Shown: piece after piece, positions 61,628-64,000 of the stretch
Layout: each line of letters opens with the position of its first letter
Position numbering within the stretch: position 1 is the first letter of the stretch
Origin: JADKCZ01 sp963786945
GTDB lineage: Bacteria > Myxococcota > Myxococcia > Myxococcales > Anaeromyxobacteraceae
Direction: 5' to 3'
Assembly (NCBI GenBank): GCA_963786945.1
Contig: CAWBAO010000004.1
Location: 434,001-498,000 of the forward strand
Length of the DNA stretch: 64,000 nucleotides
Notes under the pieces: model-generated
Databases searched by the model: none
Seen by the model: the letters and a program-made list of their open reading frames with translations, nothing else
Told to the model about the DNA's origin: nothing
Position numbers and translations under genes: made by a program

Positions 61628-63094
61628 TCAGCTCCCGGTGGGCCCGCCGGCCGGGCTCGCGGGCGGCCCCGCGCCGGCGGGCGCCTCGGCGCTCCGCTCC
61701 CGCCAGCCGCCGCCCAGCGCCTTGTACAGGTCGACCAGGTTGGTGAGCCGGGCCAGGCGGGTCTGGATGAGCTGCAGGCTGGCGGTGAAGAGATCCCGCT
61801 GGGCGGTGAGCACGTTCAGGTAGCTGTCGACCCCGCCGCGGTAGCGGCGCTCGGAGAGCTGGTACCTCCGCGACTCGGCCGCCACCCTCGCCGCCTGCGC
61901 CTCCAGCTGCGCGTCGATCCAGCCCTGGGCCGCGAGCGCGTCGGCGACCTCCCGGAAGGCGCCCTGGATGGCCCGCTCGTAGCGTGCCACCTCCATCGAC
62001 TTGCGGACCTCGGCGGCGTCGAGGCTGGCGTGGAGCGCGCCCCCCTGGAAGATGGGGATGTTGATGCGCGGCACGAAGCTCCAGTTCAGCGAGCCGGCCT
62101 GGAAGAGCCCGGTGAGGCTGGCGCTGGCGGTCCCGTCGAAGGCGGTCAGCGAGATGCTGGGGAAGAAGGCGGCCCGGGCCGCCCCGATGGTGGCGTTGGC
62201 CGACCGCAGCGCGTGCTCGGCGGCGAGGACGTCCGGCCGCCGCACCAGCACCTCCGAGGGGATGCCGGCCTGCAGGCTGGCCACCACCTGCGACCCGTCC
62301 AGCGGCAGCGGCGGCGGGAGATCGGAGGGCACGGGGCCGCCGAGGAGCAGGGCCAGGGCGTTCTCGGCCCGGACCCGCTGCAGCTCGGCCGCGGCCAGGT
62401 TGAACCGCGCCGTCGCGACCTGGGCCTCGGCGCTGCGGAGATCCAGCTCGGAGACCCGGCCCGCCTCGAAGGCGCGCCGCATGAGCTTGAGCGCCGCCTC
62501 CACGGAGTCCAGGGTCTCCCGGGTCAGGGCCACCAGCTCCTCGAGGGCCCGGCCCGTCAGGTACTGGTTGGCCACGCTGGCCACCAGCGACAGCTGCGCG
62601 CTGCGCCGCGCCTCCTCGGTGGAGAGGAACTGCTCCAGGGCCGCGTCGGACAGGCTCTTCACCCGGCCGAAGAAGTCGAGCTCGAAGCCGGCCAGGCCCA
62701 CCCCCACCGCCCAGGCCTCCGAGGTGCTGGCCGTCCCGGAGGTGGTCAGGTCACCCGGCGTTCGCATGATGGTGGCCACGCCGCTGGCACCCACCTGCGG
62801 CAGCCGCTGCGCCCGCTGGATGCGGTACTGCGCCTGCACCAGCTCGACGTTGAGCGCCGCCACGCGCAGGTCGCGGTTCTGCTCCAGCGCCAGCGCCACC
62901 AGCGCCTGGAGCCGGGGATCGCCGAACACGTCGCGCCAGCCCAGGTCGGCGGCGACCGGGGCGGTGGCCGGCGCCGGCGGGCTGGCGGGGAAGCCGGCGG
63001 CCACCGGGGCCGCGGGGCGCTGGTAGCGGGGCGCCATGGAGCAGCCCGCCGCCGCCAGGCCGAGCACCAGCAGCGGGACCGGCGACCTACGCAT
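61628..63094 (-). CDS. Outer-membrane efflux lipoprotein (OprM/NodT family)
   Basis: 488 residues from ATG 63094. Lipoprotein signal LLVLGLAAAGC then SMAPRYQRP, exactly as in OprM-type proteins. Two OEP repeats: LQALVALALEQNRDLRVAAL, FELDFFGRVKSLSD, and AEHALRSANATIGAARAAFF, FVPRINIPIFQGG. Forms the trimeric channel of a tripartite RND pump. The upstream RND frame runs into it without a stop; the intact lipoprotein signal argues for independent translation. The C-terminus is Ala/Gly/Pro-rich. Confidence 0.92.
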   Translation of the reverse strand: MRRSPVPLLVLGLAAAGCSMAPRYQRPAAPVAAGFPASPPAPATAPVAADLGWRDVFGDPRLQALVALALEQNRDLRVAALNVELVQAQYRIQRAQRLPQVGASGVATIMRTPGDLTTSGTASTSEAWAVGVGLAGFELDFFGRVKSLSDAALEQFLSTEEARRSAQLSLVASVANQYLTGRALEELVALTRETLDSVEAALKLMRRAFEAGRVSELDLRSAEAQVATARFNLAAAELQRVRAENALALLLGGPVPSDLPPPLPLDGSQVVASLQAGIPSEVLVRRPDVLAAEHALRSANATIGAARAAFFPSISLTAFDGTASASLTGLFQAGSLNWSFVPRINIPIFQGGALHASLDAAEVRKSMEVARYERAIQGAFREVADALAAQGWIDAQLEAQAARVAAESRRYQLSERRYRGGVDSYLNVLTAQRDLFTASLQLIQTRLARLTNLVDLYKALGGGWRERSAEAPAGAGPPASPAGGPTGS

Positions 63095-64000
63095 GGGCAC
63101 CCCCCGGGCCGCGGCCTCTGCCTGGCGGGCCCGCTCCTCCTCCTCCTCGGCGCGGGCGTCGGCATCCGGATCGTGTGGCTCCCGCCGCCCCTCCGGCGGC
63201 CGGACCCGGCGGGCGATGAGCACGAAGAAGAGCGGCACGAAGAGGATGGCCAGGGCGGTGGCCGAGAGCATCCCGCCGATCACCGCGGTGCCGATGGCGA
63301 CCTGGCCGCCGGCGCCGGCGCCATGGGCGATGGCGAGCGGCAGCACGCCCAGGACGAAGGCCAGCGAGGTCATGATGATGGGGCGCAGCCGCATCCGCGC
63401 CGCCTCCAGCGCCGCCTCCACGACGCCCTTGCCGCGCTCGTGCAGCTCCTTGGCGAACTCCACGATGAGGATGGCGTTCTTGGCCGAGAGCCCCACGGTG
63501 GTGAGCAGGCCCACCTGGAAGAAGACGTCGTTGGTGAGGCCGCGCAGCAGCATGGCCAGCACCGAGCCGAGCACCCCCAGCGGCACCACCAGCATGACCG
63601 AGACCGGGATCGACCAGCTCTCGTAGAGCGCCGCCAGGGCCAGGAAGACCACCAGCAGCGAGATGGCGTAGAGGAGCGGGGCCCCGGCCCCGGAGAGCCG
63701 CTCCTCGTAGGAGAGGCCGGACCACTCGAACCCGAGCCCGGTCGGGAGCTGCGCCACGATCCCTTCCATGGCAGCCATGGCCTCGCCGGAGCTGCGGCCG
63801 GGCGCCGGCTCCCCCTGGATGGCCACCGACGAGATGCCGTTGAAGCGCTCCAGCTTGGGCGGGCCGAAGGACCACCGGCCGGTGGCGAAGGCCGAGAAGG
63901 GGACCATCTCGCCGGCCCGGTTGCGTGCGTACCAGCGGCCGAGGTCCTCCGGGTTCATGCGGAAGGGGGCGTCGGCCTGCATGTAGACGCGCTTGGTGCG
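63095..64000 (-). CDS. RND multidrug efflux permease (HAE1/MexB-like), C-terminal part
   Basis: Only the last third is present and the frame continues past the right edge. RTKRVYMQADAPFRMNPEDL at the edge belongs to the second periplasmic loop; then come helices 7-12 (LLYAISLLVVFLALAALYES, PLGVLGSVLAMLL, GLLTTVGLSAKNAILIVEFA with the motif D-like block, RLRPIIMTSLAFVLGVLPLA). No stop is met before the efflux-lipoprotein ATG at 63094; a TAG in the neighbouring frame, eight bases into that gene, suggests a missing G in the six-G run around 63101-63106. Confidence 0.9.

Overview
The window is a very GC-rich stretch of a Gram-negative bacterial chromosome. The combination of a BamD-type lipoprotein, a PilT ATPase, a selenocysteine-containing SelD, a Hyf-like membrane complex, many outer-membrane and lipoprotein genes, and very high GC at third codon positions fits the Myxococcota, most likely an Anaeromyxobacter-like member. 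That placement is inferred from gene content and was not computed. No insertion sequence, phage or CRISPR array was recognised. Several conserved genes carry single-base frameshifts, which looks more like residual consensus error than gene decay.

Layout. 1-5.9 kb: a frameshifted class V aminotransferase running off the left edge, a probable gene remnant, then a minus-strand pair (outer-membrane barrel plus fibronectin-like lipoprotein) and about 0.7 kb without a gene. 5.9-9.3 kb: the minus-strand tig-clpP-clpX operon with tRNA-Leu upstream, followed on the plus strand by an SspB-like ClpXP adaptor candidate and a TPR protein. 10.4-13.8 kb: a helix-hairpin-helix protein, NAD malic enzyme and an outer-membrane protein. 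13.8-21.2 kb: a six-gene operon (hyfB-C-E-F-G-I order) for a complex I/hydrogenase-4-type membrane complex. Its large subunit lacks every nickel-binding cysteine, so it resembles the energy-converting-hydrogenase-related (Ehr) complexes and not a hydrogenase. Divergent from it is a SulP transporter fused to STAS and four CBS domains, then a sensor kinase.

25.4-33.4 kb is one long minus-strand run: pilT, recX, bamD, an NTF2-like protein, a TPR protein, selD (UGA read as selenocysteine), an amidase, rph and rdgB, followed by a tRNA Pro-His-Arg-Lys operon with its own promoter and terminator. 33.5-40.3 kb: a second histidine kinase, rplM-rpsI with a strong promoter, a small ferredoxin, a UvrD/PcrA helicase, a pseudouridine synthase, a small membrane protein and a GNAT enzyme. 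40.3-48.4 kb: an M16 zinc peptidase, an unusual reading frame joining a Cache-type sensor to a ModF-like twin ABC ATPase, a lemA-ygcG-TPM operon, and an alkyltransferase-like protein. 48.6-57.3 kb: glycogen phosphorylase, an HtrA-type protease, a YbjQ-family protein, and an S9 and an M20 peptidase. 57.3-59.7 kb: a YcaO-TfuA pair, the hallmark of backbone thioamidation, with no precursor peptide beside it. 59.6-64 kb: a second S9 peptidase, then an outer-membrane efflux factor and the end of an RND pump that runs off the right edge.

The strongest leads are the orphan YcaO-TfuA pair, the cysteine-less Hyf/Ehr complex, the selenoprotein SelD, the sensor-ABC fusion frame, and a recurring pattern of -10 boxes set 6-10 bases before start codons, which suggests leaderless transcripts.
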